DNA of 64,000 nucleotides, from assembly GCA_038503065.1 (NCBI GenBank), contig JBCAMK010000021.1, positions 434,001 to 498,000 on the forward strand. The letters run 5' to 3'. Under the pieces are notes generated by a model. That model was given only the letters and a program-made list of their open reading frames with translations. It had not been told where the DNA came from and made no database searches. The number at the start of each line of letters is the position of its first letter. Position 1 is the first letter of the stretch. Source of the DNA: Paragyromitra xinjiangensis (Eukaryota > Ascomycota > Pezizomycetes > Pezizales > Discinaceae). Positions 14,774-26,762 of the stretch are shown here, piece after piece. The position numbers and the translations under genes were made by a program.

Positions 14774-16674
14774 TTAGAAACTATATTAGAGTTATCCAGT
14801 TAGTGAATTTACTCGGTTTAATACTTATTTAGAGAGGGAATACTAACTGTTCCTTCCAGAAGCCAAAGTTAACTTCAGGTGTCGATGTCGCATTGCAGGC
14901 TTTCCTGATAGCCCTAGCTGCTACACTCGGCCCGCAGAAGTAGACGCCGACATTTGTCCTTAGGCTTCCCTCCATCCCAGAAATATAGGTCTGGTCCATG
15001 ATTCCGTCCCTCATAGTGGCAAACAGTTTCGGGAAATCTGGGCGGCCATACTGGGTTCCAGTCCTCAGCTGAGTCAATGGATCCACTGCCATACCAACAC
15101 TGTTCAACACGATATTCTGTGCAGTGTCGGCATCAAGTTTCTGTGTGAGGTACGTGTGGATGCGCAAGAAATCAGTTGAATTAGCTCCTCCTTGCCTCTC
15201 CAGCGAGGAAAGAAGCGTCTGAAACCATTCAAATGAGGACATGTCGCGGCAAACCCAGATGAACTCGACACGGCGAAGACGCATAGGTGCAGCGCCTGGT
15301 GCGTTACGCCTGTGCCAGATGCTCTTGAGGATAGAAGCCCAAGGTGTAACACCAATACCAGTACCGATGAGAACAGCGATTTCATTCTCAAAAACCTTAA
15401 GAAGTTGTTAGAATACGTATCAGTCAGAGAATAGGGAATATACGAACATCTTCAGCTGGTGCGCCGTATGGCCCGTCAATTCGCAAAGTTGGCATTTGCC
15501 TCCCGTTCTGCATCGCAATTTCATACTGTCCCATAGGATCTAAAGATTCAAATCCTTTTGCATCTGGCCCAGCACCAAGCATCTCTCCGAGCGTCTTTGT
15601 AAAATCACCAACTTGTCTGATGTGCACTGAGATATAGGGATCCGACGGGCAAGAGGTGATGGTAAACGGATGCCACTGGTATTTTGAAACAGCAGGAACA
15701 TTCAAGAAAAGGTACTGGCCGGACTTGTACTTCATCGAAGGTTTCTTAAACTGAAGTTCCATAGCACCATACGGGTGCTTAACGACCTTGGTGATTTCTG
15801 TTTGCTTCCTCGCCCGGATCTCCCTCCAGACACGCTCAAAGAAGTAGACAGCAAAAGTCCAAAGAGTAAACCGCCAACTTTGGTATCCGATACAGTGCTT
15901 CCAGAAAATCTCACCTGCGAAAGGCGAGAATGGCTCTGGGGTATCACGCACGAAACACCCGGTGGCGTGGGTGTACAAGGCAAGGATGAAAATGAGAGCA
16001 AGGTGGTGGGTGTACCAAAACGCTTCGAAGCATTGCTGGCGGATCTTGTGGTGAGCTGTGGTATACATTAGAAGCATGCAAAACAGCATGACATGCCCCG
16101 TAATTCCTCCAGCCTCTGTGTAGTGTATTTGTATCGCAGTCACCGGCCTGAGTTGGTTCTTTTCAACGTTGAAAAAACTAAGACCTGTTAGTTACTGTAC
16201 TAAACTATACCGATAAGGGGTTTACTGACTTGACATAATGCGCCGTTGTGTGGATTATTGTGAAAAAGAGCATAGTATAGGCAGTCTGCCTATGGAACCA
16301 CTGACTTTCGTCCAATGGCAACCACTTGATTTTTGGCCTGATGACCCTGAGAATATTTCGGCACATTGGCAATAGAATCAACCCGCCATCGTATGCCAAG
16401 CACAATCCTGCACCTCGAGACATCCAAACTGAAAATGTGAGTGTGTTGAGCCCAGCCAGTCTCGGGTCAACGTATTGTTTCCACCTGAGAGCAAATACCT
16501 CAAGTCAGCAACTTCATAAAAAATCACTCCGCTTCCCCACCCAGAGTGTGGACTTTATCTCACTAACCATCCAAATGCGAACAACCCCCAATGCGAACCC
16601 CACCAAAATATCCAGAACAGAAGTCTTTTTCCTGTAAGTTCCCTCCGCGCCCATGACTCTTTAGCTTCAGCCAT
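14774..16674 (-). CDS. noxA: NADPH oxidase, NoxA type
   Basis: A flavocytochrome b in internal or plasma membranes that passes electrons from NADPH to oxygen and makes superoxide; in ascomycetes NoxA is linked to fruiting-body formation and hyphal growth (family knowledge). Exons: 16674-16568, 16484-16230, 16177-15448, 15395-14848, 14780-14774; protein 548 residues, the usual NoxA length. The ferric reductase part has several membrane helices with haem-binding His in WFHRQ, IHTTAHYV, TAHHKIRQ and YTHHLA. FAD binding is shown by HPFTITS near residue 285, NADPH binding by GTGIGVTPWA near 375 and YFCGPS near the end. The tiny last exon restores the KEHF end. The third intron starts with the weaker donor GTTCGT. 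There are no EF hands, so this is not NoxC. NoxB is possible, but the short N-terminus favours NoxA. The regulator NoxR is not in the window. Confidence 0.93.
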
Positions 16675-19600
16675 CTTTCAACCGTAGATTACTGGAGCGT
16701 GCTAGCGTTTAGTTTGCGAGTGATATGTTGGAGTTTTTGGCGGCTATAGCTGAATCAAGATTGCCTTAGCGCAAGTTTTCGCAATGCGAGTGAGGTCGGC
16801 CAGCGACGATGAAAGAAAGAATGGATCAAAAAAGTGAAGTAAATTTCTTCAATGAAATGGAAGTTGAATTATGAAACAAGTAATGGAGAAGTAAAGAAAG
16901 TAGTTGAAGAAAACTCCCTTATCCTTTTTGCTGAACCGCAGGCGATAGCCAGCACGAAGAAACGTGAAAATTGAAAAGGTGAGGAGAGGAGAGGCAAGAG
17001 GGTGGGGAAGTAGAGAGAGTAAAAAGAAAGCAAGTGAAGAAAGCTCACGAAGATCAAGGGGAAAAGCAATTGGGGCAAATCCTACTGGTGTGACTTGTCA
17101 GAGTTGACTTTCAGAACGTCCTTCCTCGTCGGGCGAGCTAAGCGACTTCGACCAGCCCAAATGGTGTTTGACACAATAGCCAACCAGTTCTGTAACGAAG
17201 CGGTTTCGGCGGAACAACGTGCACACGGGGTAGAATGCTGCGACTTGGAGAAGGTGAGGAAGTGAAAAGGTAAGAATCGGCAATTGTTGAGAATAAGAAG
17301 CTTATTCCCCTTAAACTACAGAAACCCTTGGATCAACAATGGTGGCGGTAGGGGTTCCTGACACAACTGTATCCAGGTACTGAACGATTGAGAAGAACCG
17401 AAGATCAGGAGCGCTAACAAGAAGGAGAGGAAGAGGAGGAGGAGTCCGAATCCGAGTCGGCGGATGCTTCAGAAAGATATTCGAAGGACAATTGAAGGAG
17501 AGCGCGTCACACGGTAACAGGGCTCTCTCTCACGATTGCAGTAACAGTTGAAAGCAACTTGGCATTTCACGTTGCTATCGGGCAGGAAGGACGGGGCGAG
17601 GGAGACGGGGCGAGGCGATCATGATATCCGTCGCCATGGACGTCGGGGAAGGCTAGCTGAATTCTTTGAGCGAAGCTGTTGAAGCGCTGCTAAAAATGCT
17701 GCAGGGGCACGACTGGCCAGAATTGCTCGGTGAGGGGAAACTAAAACTGTGGGATCCATTTCTGTCTGGTTGGTGACAACCGAATCGGTTGTTACTATAA
17801 TCGGATGTGGGAGAGACGCCCAGTTACTTAGAGTAGACCAGGGTTTGCAAGCGAATGCATTAAGCTGTAGGTACCACTTCTGCACCCACACTTTCACGCA
17901 GCTTAATCGTCGACTGTCATTCGTTGTCCCATTTCTATACCACGAGCATCACGATGCAGCCTTTCTGCTTGGTGCCCTCTCTTAATCCAACTTTAACTAA
18001 CCTGGACAACAGTCGTCCCATATTTATCACCACCAAGGCGAAAAATCCCTCTACAATCGCCCTCGCCCCCACGGTTGTGATATTCCCGCGAAAGAAAAGT
18101 CCAACACTTCTGGGTTGGATCACTAGCGATAAGAGGAGATGAGGTGATGACATACCATTTGGACCAAGGATAACCTGCAGCACCGTTGCGCACGGAAAAG
18201 CTCATTGCTAGGAAGTCACGACTACTCCGTTGTTGTGAACAGGGGCTAGCTGAGCATACGTATCTGGTACATGCCTAGACGGGCAAGCGCGCCATACAGC
18301 ATCTGGTAGGTTTAGTTCACGTGCTAATACCTACCCTGGCCGCAACGGCGGCGATTCAAAAAGAATTTGTCGTTGTGGATTAGAAGGTGGCTAGTGGTCT
18401 CTCCACTCCCTATGAAGTAGGTACCATCGAATACAAATCAGCTCCTGTTACAGCCATCCGTCTTGTACCAACGCCCCAAACATAACGGTCTCGCAACACG
18501 AGGGAGTTTGAGAGACGATAGTTCATTATGTACTACCCTCGGTTGTACACATTCCTTTTTTGCTGGTCTGGATCCTGTGGCTCGTTCCACTCAAACTACT
18601 GTAATCACGGTTGGGTCTCGACTTTCAAGGTAATCTCTTGCCAGAATGGTCAACTATGTGCCGAGTTGTTGTGGCTCGTTGTCGCTCTCCACCAGGAGGC
18701 TAAGAGGATGGTCGGGCTTGCCGGTAGGAAGGTCCGTTGTCTTAAATCATGCGATTTTATTGGCCTCCAAGGACATATTCAATCATTTATACTCCACCCA
18801 ACTAATCATTCAGACGATAAACGATAACCAATAAACAGAGAAGCGAACTGCAAGCCTTGCGAATAGACCAATCGTCATATTTCGGGTCTGGCTTGCCGAA
18901 CTTTATCGGTCTCTGCAGGCCTCATCACACGAACGACGAATGGGTGTGCCCGATGAGTGCGGGGGCGATGGGACCAACACTTCAATGTTAACCACAGTGT
19001 TCCTATTTGAGGCTGCAAACAGAACCATCTGCGACAAAAATAACACTGCTGGACAGGGTTGGTGGGCTAGATTGCCTCGCATGTCGCGATTTTGGGAGGC
19101 GAGCCCTTGTAAGGCCTGCGATTGATGGATGTTCTGCAGACTAAAAAGGCTGCTGCAGCGCATTTACCACCTCCACCAACAAGATGCAGTTGTGCTGCAA
19201 TGCGGGAGATGGTTGAGTGATTTACATATGCGAACCCTTGCAAGATCCCCTTTAGCACTGTTAAGCGAAAGGATCGAGGCAGGATTGCCGCCGAGACCGT
19301 GGTCGTTTTACCACAATAGCATCAGACACCGTTCCGTTTTAGGATCCATGCAAGCCGTCGCACATGGCGCTCCTGAACTTGGACCACTCAACCCCCGTGA
19401 ATTGGGTGTGTGAATGACCTGTGGACATGGTACTTTCTGAAGCCTTTTTCTATTCCGGATGTCCCACTCGTTTTTCCCGCATGTCCCTTCCCTTCTGCAT
19501 TCGATTCTTGTTCACTGGCTGTTAGTTTTTATTTGTTTTTCCCAACCACCACTTCTAATTTCGTCAGAACCCCGCTGGCTAATTTGGTACTCTATTTTTG

Positions 19601-19884
19601 AGAGCAAATTCGGGTATCTGTCTTTAATCTATCGTTTGATTCTGTGCCGCTACTTTCACTGCTTTCCCATCGTCTTTTATATAACCGTCGATACATCCGA
19701 GTCGTGACAGGTTCACCACTCTCCATCGGTACAGGTCTCCGTTTCCATACTTTAGGAACTTAAAACTTCTCGAAAAACTTCACTTCACTTCACTTCACTT
19801 CACTTCTTTGCTTTTTTATTTACCACTACCGAATAATTCGCTTTACCGATAAACGATAAACAATAAACAAAAAACGAAACCAAA
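16675..19884. other. 3.2-kb divergent promoter region
   Basis: This lies between the divergent starts of NoxA (-) and the small membrane-protein gene (+). Purine-rich tracts occur at 16800-17070. Several frames of 60-99 residues (17619-17897 -, 18528-18827 +, 19129-19413 +) have no splice continuation or recognisable motif. The last 110 bp next to the plus-strand start hold a CACTT tandem run and AAC-rich repeats, reported separately. A long regulated promoter for the oxidase is possible but unproven. Confidence 0.5.
19776..19884 (+). promoter_or_regulatory. 5' leader with CACTT tandem repeat and A-rich repeats
   Basis: Just before the ATG at 19885 there are about five tandem CACTT units (19781-19805). 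A run built from ATAAAC units follows (about 19848-19871) and the Kozak-like context CAAAATGG. Such pyrimidine-rich then A-rich order is common in leaders of strongly expressed ascomycete genes (inference). The string GATAAACGATAA with a nearby AATAAACA also occurs about 1 kb upstream, at 18816-18837. Confidence 0.5.
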
Positions 19885-20454
19885 ATGGGAAAACTCATCA
19901 AGAACCACCTTGCTCGTCTTATCATCCTCACGGCCGCGACCTACCAAGTGGCTGCTGGTGTCCATGGAATTTTCTGGCCAAAGATTTTCTGGGATATGTT
20001 CACAAAGTAAGTTTTCTTTCGACGCGATAGATTTTCATCCGAACTTGAAAGTTAATTTTCCCCCCTCTTCTAGATCTCTTGATCCCGCTGTCAAGCCATT
20101 CCCCGCCCTCCAAATCTTCAATATCCTCTTTGGAATTTTGGGGGTTTGCTGGGAGTACCCACTACCACTCTTGATCCCCAACACTGCCTTTCATCGGAGC
20201 ATCGCCGCAAGGCTCGCGATCTACCCTCTCAGTATTCTTGCTGCGGCTCTCCTTTATCAGGGCACGAACGCTGCGATCTACTATCTCGTCGGGCTTGGTA
20301 TTTACTTCTGGGCCTACAGCGAAGGAGAGGTTTGTTTTCACCTTTCCCGATACATAGTTTCGAGATTTCAGAAGGTTAATTGTCATCATAGATTGTCTGC
20401 ATGCCATGGAAACTTCCTGAACGCCCCAAGGGTACCGGCGCTGGAAAGGTATAA
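19885..20454 (+). CDS. small fungal four-helix membrane protein (unknown role)
   Basis: A 146-residue integral membrane protein found widely in filamentous fungi, as far as I recall; I know no function. Exons 19885-20006, 20074-20329 and 20392-20454 join in phase (GTAAGT and GTTTGT donors, TAG acceptors). The protein begins MGKLIKNHLARLI. Hydrophobic segments lie near residues 10-33 (ending before FWPKIFW), 53-70 (NILFGILGVCWEYPL), 83-105 and 108-125. The end MPWKLPERPKGTGAGKV is polar and positive and would lie on the cytosolic side by the positive-inside rule. There is no signal-peptide cleavage site or catalytic motif. The long 225-residue frame running through 20587 simply reads through the introns. 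The simple-repeat leader and strong ATG context suggest good expression. Confidence 0.82.
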
Positions 20455-21930
20455 GCAATTCTCCGAGCCTTCAGAGCGAGCACAACACCGGAAGTTTACT
20501 TCTACCTCCTCGACCCCCCGAGCGGACGAAAGGGAGCCTGTACCATTATTATTATCACGATCAATTTATCTTACCCTTCTTGTCTAAATACTCTTTGCAC
20601 TTACTACTTTTACTGTTTGAATTAACACCCTTCCGGTGGGGTGGCTTTGTGTTTCCGCAAACATTTTTCTTCTTATTTCCTTGATCAAATTTGCATAGCG
20701 GCGCCTTGCATTTTGTTTGATACCTCTGGGCGGTTCTTGGTTTTTCTTTTCATGCACATAGCTTCGGTTTCATATCTTACTCAAGTCTTTCTCTTTTCCT
20801 TCATCTTTTTGTTGGCTTTCTTAATCTGTCATGGGTTTTCCTCAGGGTTGGTGTTTGAGTCTTTAAGGATATGTTTTTAGCGTGGATAACGAATGGTGCA
20901 CGGATGGGCAATGCAAAGATGCTACAAAGTTTTAACCTTCACCCGCATAGTGCATTTTGTGCATGGTGTTTCAACCCAGTCTGCCTGTAACAATCGGTGT
21001 TTTGATTCCTTTGCCACATGTAGTTATCTGCGTTTCTCGAGCCTCCTACCCCCTTTGTCCGAGGATACGATTTGCATTGCAGATTTAGGATAATCCTATC
21101 TATTTTCTTGTATCTACCTTGTTTTGGGTTTTAGTTTGGCGGTAACTCCACCGGGAAGTTGGCTACTACACTCTTGGTTTTGGTAAGGGGTGGGGAGTCT
21201 TTTCTAATTTTTATTTTAATATACCCCTATGGATTTGGGGGATGGTTTTGCTTGAGATCGCACAGCCCGCTCTACCATAAACGCCATTCCTTAACCTAAG
21301 ATTGGTTCCCAGTGAATTACAAATTTCGAAACTGTGCCTGAGTGGAGGTGCCTCGGGGATGTTCCTGAGTAGCCTTGTCTGGGAGGTTGATGCGTATGTC
21401 ATGAAACATTACTGTACAGCCATCTGAGCGCGTACAGTACTAATGATGATAGGTTGTTCTGTTCCGAGATCCAACTTCGCTTGTAGGCACATGTGAGTAC
21501 CTGAGTTTCTCCACATTCAGGAACAGTTTGGAGCTTCGTCGAAGAAGGTGTGTGTCTTTTCGTAGGCGCGATTTCAGACACTAAAAGATTGTAACAGCCT
21601 TTGTGATGGAAGGTCGTGGAAAGCCATCAACTGTGGCAAGATCTGTTGTTCTGTTGAGTGGCAGGCGTCATCTGCCTAGCCTTGACGTCAACCCCTCCAT
21701 CTTCCTCGACCATCAACATCACCATCAACCAAACACCATTTTACCCATCAGTATCACTTACCTTCTAAGTAAGGATAGAGAGGATAGAGAGCTGGCCGTA
21801 ACAGAGGAACTTATTCTGCAAGGATAAAAGAAGTAACTCCGATCTTTATCAATACCAACTAGCCTTTTACAACCCCGCAAAGTTTAGGCTTGCAAACGCC
21901 CCCCACTGCAACCAATTCCTCCCACCAAGA
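20455..21930. other. intergenic, tandem plus-strand genes
   Basis: Contains the T-rich 3' region of the membrane-protein gene (roughly to 21200) and the promoter of the Dsk2 gene. From about 21690 the plus strand is C-rich (CATCAACATCACCATCAACC), then short repeated AGGATAGAG units occur near 21770-21790. No coding exon recognised. Confidence 0.55.
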
Positions 21931-23317
21931 ATGTCGTCCAGCGAAGCTGTCGAACAACCCTCGTCCCCTTCTGAGGCTTCTATTCCGGAACCAATTACAT
22001 TCTCTGTCAAGTCTTCCAATGACACGAAATACACCGTTTCGCTTCCCCCTATCACACCTGTAACAGAGCTTAAGAACAAGCTTGCTGAGCTGTCTGGGGT
22101 TCCTGCTGATCGGCAGAGACTTATCTACTCGGGCCGTGTCATGAAGGATGAAGAAACACTGGCAACCTATAAGATCCAGTCTGGCCACACAGTGCACATG
22201 GTCAAGGGCGCGGCTTCGAATGTGACTAGAGGAGCTTCGGCGGGTGGGCCAGCGAGTTCGGCAAATGCGAGGCCGGCTGTGCCGACAAATATTGCGGCAG
22301 GGAGTGGTAACAATCCGCTTGCGGGCTTGACGGGAGCGAGGTATGCGGGACACGTTCAGCTACCAAGCGCAGATATGTTTGGGCCGGATGGAGGGGTTAG
22401 TCTTGAATGCCCTTTTTTCTTTCTTTTCTCTTTCGCTTTCCTCCGTCTGTTGGGAGCCTACAATACCACCCTGCCTTTTGTAATTGTTACTAACTGTGAG
22501 TTTCACGATTTAGATGGGCCCTCCTCCTGATCCAGAACAGCTCGCGCAGGCCATGAACAACCCCTTGTTTCAAGGTACCATGAATGAGATGCTCCGCAAC
22601 CCTCAACTTCTTGACTATATCATTGCATCCAACCCTATGCTCCAGCAACTTGGCCCGGAGGCACGCCGGCTAATGCAAAGCGACATGTTTCGCCAGATGA
22701 TGACCAACCCTGATGTCATCCGCCAAATGTCTCAAATGGGTGGAACTCTCGGTGGCCGTGGCTTCGGTGGCATGGGCGGGGTGGGCGGTGGAGCACCCCC
22801 CTCTTTCCCGGAGCCAGGGAGAACAGACACCACACCTACACCTTCTGGTGAAACCCACACGGGGTCCGACTCAACGGCATCCCCCCCGCCTCAGAACCCA
22901 TTCGGAGCTCCCGGCGGTACCCCTAACCCATTCGCTGCACTCTTTGGTGCCCCACCCGTGGGCTCACCCCCTGCCGCTGGTGCCCCTCAAAACCCATTTG
23001 GTCTCAACCCAGCGATGCTCAGCATGCTTGGTAACATGAATGCCGCAGGGGCTCCTCCTGGAGGAGGCCAAGCACCACCTCCAGTGTTTGATCCGGCGAC
23101 TATGAATGCGCTTCTTGGTGCTATGGGCCAACCGGGAGGATTAGGAGCTGTGTCGCCGCCAACCCCGGTGGACAATAGGCTACCAGAGGAGAGGTATGCG
23201 GAGCAATTAAGACAACTGAATGATATGGGGTTTTTTGATTTCGATAGAAATGTGGAGGCGCTTAGAAGAAGTGGAGGAAGTGTGCAGGGGGCTATCAACC
23301 AGCTGTTGGGTGGTTAG
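21931..23317 (+). CDS. dsk2: ubiquilin / Dsk2 ubiquitin shuttle protein
   Basis: It carries ubiquitylated proteins to the 26S proteasome. The N-terminal ubiquitin-like domain docks on the proteasome and the C-terminal UBA domain holds ubiquitin chains (family knowledge). Exons 21931-22395 and 22514-23317, phase 0, give 422 residues, close to yeast Dsk2 (373) and shorter than animal ubiquilins. The ubiquitin-like domain is at residues 22-95 (ITFSVKSS to GHTVHMVKG, with the ubiquitin-type RQRLIYSGRVMKDEE). STI1-type repeats follow the intron (NNPLFQGTMNEML, NPMLQQLGPE, MFRQMMTNPDVIRQM). Then comes a linker rich in Gly, Pro and NPFG/NPFA units. The UBA domain covers about 378-420 with LNDMGFFDFDRNVEALRRS and ends QLLGG. 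The tandem NPF motifs in the linker (three or more) could bind EH domains; that is an inference. The start ATG follows a CA-rich leader. Confidence 0.95.
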
Positions 23318-23850
23318 TGGGGTATGTGGTATGTGTGGGGTGGGGAGCTTCGAGTAGCATCAGTCCAACGTTCATGTAGTTCATTTTTTTTGCGAGAAAC
23401 TGAGTGGCTGGAGAGGAATAAATGCTTTGGGATTCACAAAGCCCTCCCTTTTCATTTTTCATATCACATCTTTTTTTTTCTCTCCATGTTTGAATGCATG
23501 CGTTTGGATTGGTTCATGAATTATCACTCAGGTTTTTGTTATTGTTTGTGGGATAGCCTCGCTTTTCCGGTTCTTTTTTTCTCTTTTTCATGCCCTATAC
23601 TTATTACATGTCTTCTTGATAGTTGGGCTTTACTGTGTTGTGGTAGATTAGGGCTTCCCGAAGTTTACCTGTTTTGGGACGCCAACAGTTGAGGGCCCTC
23701 TCTACACGCCCACATATGATTGAAGTTCTGAATTTTTTTTCCTTCTCCCCGCCCGCTGCTCCGCGTTTTGGTTCACTGGGGAATTTTTTCGCCACACACC
23801 CTCACCACCGTCGTTACTATTCGGTATCTCTCTTTGCTCTATCTTGCGTG
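23318..23850. other. intergenic between Dsk2 and F-box genes
   Basis: Very T-rich on the plus strand (23380-23600), consistent with the Dsk2 3' untranslated region, then a short promoter before the ATG at 23851. No frame with splice support. Confidence 0.55.
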
Positions 23851-25753
23851 ATGCCACCAAGAAAGCGTTTGGCCTTCTCAAATTTCCCCGCCATAAGCTC
23901 CGCCGCTCGCCGTTCGACTTGCTCCACCACACCAGTCTGTAAAGAGGATGATTGGCAAAACAAACCCGAATCTGTCGAAAAGCAGGATGAACATGTACTT
24001 GATGAAATCAACTTCCTTGTGAATCGTCTCTCACGAATGAAATTGGAAGAAATTCTTCTGGGCGCATTAAAGGACCCGGGCTTGACGAGAGAGAGACTGG
24101 AAGAGAAAGTAGTGAATGGGCTACCAAGGCCTTTGAGAAATATGAAAAGGAAAAAGTTGGAGGTTATTACATGGAGAGGGGTGGAGAGAGCAGGTATGGG
24201 TGTGATGGGGAAAGTGCCTGGAGAGCGTACGTGTATATTTCTCATTTTTCCATTTGTTTTTATCTCTCTCCTTCTACATACTCTCTCAATACATCCACCA
24301 AAAGAGAAGAAATCACTTAATAAAGGCTAATTGGTTCACCTAAGTCATCGTGGAAATCCTCAACTATCTCCCCTTCCGTGAACGTTTGAGAATGGTAATT
24401 CTTGTCTCAAAGGGATTCCTCGGTCTTATGCACGAGAGGTCCTTATGGCGGGATGTTGAGAACACACGACAGATCGATGGGGTAGTTCTAGCGGGGATGA
24501 TTAGCCCTACAATTTTCGGGGGGTCACTGCTCCCAGTGGGGTGTATTAGAGTGTTGCGCGTCGATTTAGATTATGTGAGTTTATCAGGTTTGCTTGGTTC
24601 TTGGATCGGTTTGGTTGCAGACTCGCTCTCATGGCTACTTCTCTTGAGGTTGGACTTTTTTTTGGGAGGGGGGATGATTAAAACTGCGTGATCACCTCTG
24701 CCGTTTGGCTACAGCCTAAAAGTTCAAGGTTAGGCTTTAGCATAGTGCTGTGGCCGAACCAGTCTATACTTTCCTGAGCTTGGTGACTAATTGATATAGT
24801 GTTCTGCGGAACTGGTTGTTCAGATAATGAGGCGTCTCCACTTGCAGAAACACCCTCTCACATCGCTGAGCATCAAAGGTACGCGTAAAAAGATGGCTGC
24901 TGCTCTAGCTGCACTGCTCAAGCAAGCTCAAGGGCCTAGAACAAGTACTCAGATCAACTTCGGCCAAATCACTAAGTTCATTGTCGGCTCAGATTATAAC
25001 AATAATCCTGCCTTCGAAGTCTTCAGAAAGCTACTTGAGTTCATGCCGAATCTATCCTACTTAGATGTAAGTCACGGTGTCTTATCTTATTTCACCCATG
25101 TCGAGTACCAACGTCATCCCATCGCCACACTGGCGGTCTTCACGGAGATTTCGAGGTCTGGAGAGTTTTTAAGAGCTGGTGCGTCCCATGTGAGCCACAG
25201 CTACTTAAGGACCCTGTATTTATCATCTTGGTCGACATCTTTGTCAGCATTAGGACAACTGGGGGCTTTCTTTCCAGAGTTAGAGAGGTTCAAGGTTGGA
25301 ATGATAGGCCTTGGGGAAGACGAAAACGTGTCAATGTCGTTGATGCCTAGGCTAAGATACTTTGAGGTATCCGGATACAGCTCTACTGTCAAGGAGGATG
25401 AGCTCTCGCAATATTTTATTGACTTTATTGCTTATGCACCCGCGATCGAGGAGCTATCCTTCTCGAATCTCTATGTCCCGGGGAGGAGGTATGATCTATT
25501 TAAAGCAGCGAAATCTATGCAGGACCAAAACCCGATCGTTTTCAAGAAACTGAATAGTCCCGAACTAAAAAAAGTCAATCTAGAGGGGTGGGTTATCGAT
25601 TTTGCGTGCATTTCCGGAGAGAAAAAGGTTTGGGATTGTCCAAAACTTGTGGATGGAAAGCTGAAGGGGTGCAACTGGGAAAAGGAGGGTGTGGATTTGG
25701 ATGAATTGGGAACTTGGAAGTGGCTCCCGGCTGATGATCTTGCAGATTATTAA
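23851..25753 (+). CDS. F-box protein with leucine-rich C-terminal part
   Basis: Likely the substrate-choosing part of an SCF ubiquitin ligase; the F-box binds Skp1 (family knowledge). Exons 23851-24226, 24345-24574 and 24800-25753 give 519 residues. The first junction makes the F-box: PGELIVEILNYLPFRERL, then LVSKGFLGLMHERSLWRDV, at residues about 122-165. The remaining part has irregular leucine-rich repeats (LRVDLDY, LSYLDVSHG, LRTLYLSSW, LERFKVG, IEELSFSNLYV, LKKVNLEGW). Residues 1-60 are basic, then acidic. The second intron (225 bp, donor GTGAGT, CTAAT branch site, acceptor at 24799) is the least certain; a variant using a small exon at 24621-24648 was considered but gave stops. A GTAAGT inside exon 3 at 25067 could be a donor, but the frame stays open and reads as repeat, so I kept it coding. 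Confidence 0.75.
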
Positions 25754-26379
25754 ACACATCTTGAAAAAGAATTTCATCATCCCATTCCTTTGCTTACGTC
25801 GTTTGTATTTAGCAAGCTATCGGTTTCTTTTGGGTGCGATCACCATCTCCATTTAAGGGTATGGAGAAATCTTAGGCATATATAAACTCTTGTCGCTTTT
25901 GGCCTGGCTACAGCCGTCGCTTATGCCAGGTATCATTTGCTGATCGCGTAGCCTGAGTTTCCCCCCCCCCAGATGTTGTGATTGGGATTCTTGTAATGTT
26001 TGTACACATAGATACGTCAAATGGATAATTACGCGAACTATAGGGCCTTTGATCTAGTGACCCCTTGTTGGGGAAGGCGTGGGGCTGTAAATGGCACATG
26101 GCGTTGGATTATTTGACGTTCGAGTAGTAGTATGGCCCAAAGACTGCTTTTATTGTTGCTCCGGCACTGGTTTATTGTGCTGCTTTGGTGGCATAGATCA
26201 GTAGGATGTCCTTTTCTCGAGCAGCTATCTAATAGGAGTAAAGTTAGCGTGCATATGGATCTAACAAAAACATAGATCCACTCGCTCCCAAAGCGGCGTG
26301 CTTCTAGTGTTCGTAGTCGGCAGATACCACTACAGACAAGTCCCAAGGGCTGGCAAACAGGAACATAATTTCCAAGCAT
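25754..26379. other. spacer left of the solo LTR
   Basis: 3' flank of the F-box gene followed by unique-looking sequence. The AGCAT at 26375-26379 is the left copy of the LTR target duplication. No gene seen. Confidence 0.5.
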
Positions 26380-26757
26380 TGAAGTAATAAGAGGTTATAT
26401 TCGTTGCTTCCGCTGAAGGCTTGATATATTCGGCGGAGAAGAAAGAAACGAAGAAGAGGCAGAAAACCTCCGTATATATATACAAGTATTCAGCCAATCA
26501 GAGGCTTTCCACCATATCCTCCGCCGGCTATCCCTTCAGGCCCAAAGCAGCCTCCGAATAAGCCCAATATGGTGGGTAGCCGACTGAATAATTGACAGCT
26601 AGGGAAGACCAGATCAGCAAGGAATAATAAGAAACCTGAATAGTAGAAAAGCCTACGTATGCTATAGGAGCCTTACGTAGGCGGAATAAAGAATAGAGCC
26701 AAATAGTAAGAAAAGGCCGGAATTAAGCGGCACGAAAGGAAGTAAATATATCCAACA
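26380..26757 (-). mobile_element. solo LTR (retrotransposon, 378 bp)
   Basis: Read on the minus strand the element starts TGTTGGATATATTTAC at 26757 and ends TTATTACTTCA at 26380, the TG..CA ends of long terminal repeats. It is flanked by the same five bases, AGCAT (26375-26379 and 26758-26762), a 5-bp target duplication as made by retroviral-type integrases. A TATA-like run lies inside at about 26474-26483, followed on the minus strand by a CT-rich stretch, as in LTR promoters. No gag/pol sequence adjoins it, so it is a solo LTR left after recombination. The TGTTGGATATA start is often seen in Copia-type LTRs (from memory), so the class is only a suggestion. Confidence 0.82.
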
Positions 26758-26762
26758 AGCAT

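Noticed and set aside
19910..20587. 225-residue plus frame
   Set aside because: Runs through the introns and in another phase of the small membrane-protein gene.
24621..24648. Possible 28-bp exon in the F-box gene
   Set aside because: Joining it to either neighbour yields a stop codon; direct splice 24574/24800 keeps the frame.
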